A DNA stretch of 34,299 nt from Bryobacteraceae bacterium. GTDB lineage: Bacteria > Acidobacteriota > Terriglobia > Bryobacterales > Bryobacteraceae. Under the pieces are notes generated by a model. The model was not told where the DNA came from. It saw only the letters and a program-made list of their open reading frames with translations, and made no database searches. Made by a program: the position numbers and the translations under genes. Shown piece by piece: positions 33,029 through 34,299 of the stretch. Positions within the stretch are counted from its first letter, which is position 1; each line of letters starts with the position of its first letter. The stretch covers positions 1 through 34,299 of the forward strand of contig JAICJH010000070.1 in assembly GCA_025928545.1 (NCBI GenBank), given 5' to 3'.

Positions 33029-33718
33029 ATGCTGAACGAGGAAACAAGCCCAGTTGGGCCGCCGGTAACCGGTCCGGAGGCGAAGTGGCCTGTGCCGATC
33101 ACCATTACCGGTCGCCACGTTGTCGTGGAGCCGCTGAACCCCGCCAATCATGCCGATGCCCTTTGGGAAGGTTGCGGCGGCGCTGCAAACCACGACCTCT
33201 GGCGCTACATGCACAGCGGTCCCATGGATAATCGTGACGCGTTCGATGCGTATCTTTCGAACAAGGCGGCATCGGTCGACCCGATGTTCTTCGCATTCAT
33301 AGATCAGTCGACGGGCAAAGCCGGGGGCCATGCAGCTTATATGCGGATCGATGCCGCGCAGCGTGTAATCGAGGTAGGGTCGATTGTTTACGCGAGGGCA
33401 TTTCAGCGGACCCGCGCAGCCACAGAAGCCATGTATCTGATGGCCCGCCATGTTTTTGAGGAGCTCGGCTATCGCCGCTACGAATGGAAGTGCAACGTTC
33501 TGAACGATGCCTCGCAACGGGCCGCACAGCGCCTCGGCTTTGCGTTCGAAGGCGTCTTCCGCCAGCACATGATCGTGAAAGGCCGGAGCCGCGATACCGC
33601 CTGGTACGCCATGCTCGATACCGAATGGCCCGCCCGCAAAGAGGCCTTTGAGCGCTGGCTGGCGCCCGGCAACTTCGATAATTTCGGCCGGCAAAAGACC
33701 CGGCTGGGCAATCGTTAG
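33029..33718 (+). CDS. GNAT N-acetyltransferase, RimJ/RimL type
   Basis: The protein has 229 residues. A strand-helix start (ITGRHVVVEPLNPANHADAL) is typical of RimJ/RimL-like GNAT proteins. Motif A is degenerate but recognisable (IEVGSIVYARAFQRTRAATEAMYLMARHVFEELGY), and motif B is RRYEWKCNVLNDASQRAAQRLGFAFEGVFR, the best-conserved part. It ends with DTAWYAMLD and WPARKEAFERWL. Members acetylate N-terminal amino groups of ribosomal proteins or small molecules; the substrate is unknown. It is divergent from the Pro-rich secreted gene with 63 bp between the starts. No strong Shine-Dalgarno was seen. Confidence 0.88.
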   Translation: MLNEETSPVGPPVTGPEAKWPVPITITGRHVVVEPLNPANHADALWEGCGGAANHDLWRYMHSGPMDNRDAFDAYLSNKAASVDPMFFAFIDQSTGKAGGHAAYMRIDAAQRVIEVGSIVYARAFQRTRAATEAMYLMARHVFEELGYRRYEWKCNVLNDASQRAAQRLGFAFEGVFRQHMIVKGRSRDTAWYAMLDTEWPARKEAFERWLAPGNFDNFGRQKTRLGNR

Positions 33719-33742
33719 GGCGTCAGGAGCGTCTTTCAATCA

Positions 33743-34299
33743 ATGACGCGGATCGAATTTTGGAACTTTGACGGCGACTTCCCCGCAATAGCGACAGACG
33801 CGAGCATGTTAAAGAGCCCAGAGCGCGATATCGACTTACTGACGCGCTTCCGGGCGGGCGATCGGGATGCGTTCACGCTGCTTTACCGCGCGCACGAGGC
33901 CGCCATCTTCCGTTTTGCCACGCTGATGACCGGCGACCCGGCGAAAGGCGCGGAGGTCACGCAGGATGTTTTCGTGTGGCTCATCCATCATGCGGAAAAG
34001 TTCGATCCCGCGCGGGGAGAGCTTGGTTCCTTCCTGATGGGCGTTGCGCGGAAATTTCTCCAGCGCCGCCGCGGGGAGGAACTCCGCTGGGCCCCGCTCA
34101 ATGAAACAGCGCTGGCGGCCGTTGAGAACGATTGCAGCGAAGCGCATCCCGATTCCGAGAATCTGCGGGGCGCAATTCTTGCGCTGCCGGAAAAATATCG
34201 CGAGGTTGTGGTGCGCTGCGATCTCGAAGAGAAAAGTTACGAAGAGGCGGCGGATGCGATCGGATGCGCTGTGGGCACAGTCCGGTCCCGCCTGCACCG
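33743..34299 (+). CDS. ECF-type RNA polymerase sigma factor (cut by window edge)
   Basis: The frame is open from ATG 33743 to the window end, about 185 codons; an internal ATG at 33806 gives a start closer to family norms (LKSPERDIDLLTRFRAGDRD). Sigma-2 is visible as FTLLYRAHEAAIFRFATLMTG, the QDVF -10 contact motif and ELGSFLMGVARKFLQRRR. Sigma-4 is visible as ILALPEKYREVVVRCDLEEK, the helix-turn-helix SYEEAADAIGCAVGTVRSRLH and beyond. AGGAG lies 14 nt before 33743, which is long. The sigma factor would direct RNA polymerase to stress or envelope promoters; its anti-sigma partner, if any, lies beyond the window. Confidence 0.9.
   Translation, partial: MTRIEFWNFDGDFPAIATDASMLKSPERDIDLLTRFRAGDRDAFTLLYRAHEAAIFRFATLMTGDPAKGAEVTQDVFVWLIHHAEKFDPARGELGSFLMGVARKFLQRRRGEELRWAPLNETALAAVENDCSEAHPDSENLRGAILALPEKYREVVVRCDLEEKSYEEAADAIGCAVGTVRSRLH

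Overview
The window looks like chromosomal DNA of an acidobacterium, probably from the Solibacter/Bryobacter side of the phylum (inference). The grounds are GC-rich sequence, two Oar-like outer-membrane barrels of the acidobacterial 'carboxypeptidase-regulatory domain plus barrel' type, two VWFA-related acidobacterial-domain proteins, many exported proteins with Gly/Arg-rich tracts, and short REP-like intergenic hairpins. No tRNA, rRNA, IS element, integrase or CRISPR array was recognised.

Layout. 1-2978: start of a GntR regulator (minus strand, cut by the window edge), divergent from two tandem exported alpha/beta-hydrolase-fold esterases; the intergenic region holds an 18-bp palindrome overlapping a longer inverted repeat. 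3176-5937: two coupled paralogous exported proteins of unknown function whose C-terminal half looks like a degenerate VWA fold. 5990-11468: housekeeping genes gnd, an exported M3 peptidase (dcp-like), a frameshifted membrane-anchored protein, and gap with a strong terminator. 11736-12140: a small secreted Gly-rich protein, then a structured, terminator-rich spacer.

12592-24696: the most distinctive region, a two-gene module (Oar-like barrel followed by a VWFA protein) present twice in tandem. The second barrel gene is interrupted by one in-frame TAA whose downstream part is still fully open. In both barrels I see no recognisable plug domain; Gly/Arg-rich low-complexity sequence lies where one would be expected. 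A membrane diguanylate cyclase (CHASE-like sensor, two PAS, GGDEF with I-site) follows directly.

26703-34299: accessory metabolism and stress genes: an MFS exporter; an operon of an ABM/LsrG-like monooxygenase, an iron-type alcohol dehydrogenase and a GNAT acetyltransferase; an exported msrA-msrB pair for methionine sulfoxide repair; a small Pro-rich secreted protein with a PLP-dependent decarboxylase-like enzyme; a RimJ/RimL-type acetyltransferase; and the start of an ECF sigma factor.

The best candidate for something under-described is the repeated barrel/VWFA module with RGG-rich tracts. The sequence supports its existence and duplication, but the working hypothesis that the barrel and VWFA protein act together at the cell surface is inference only.
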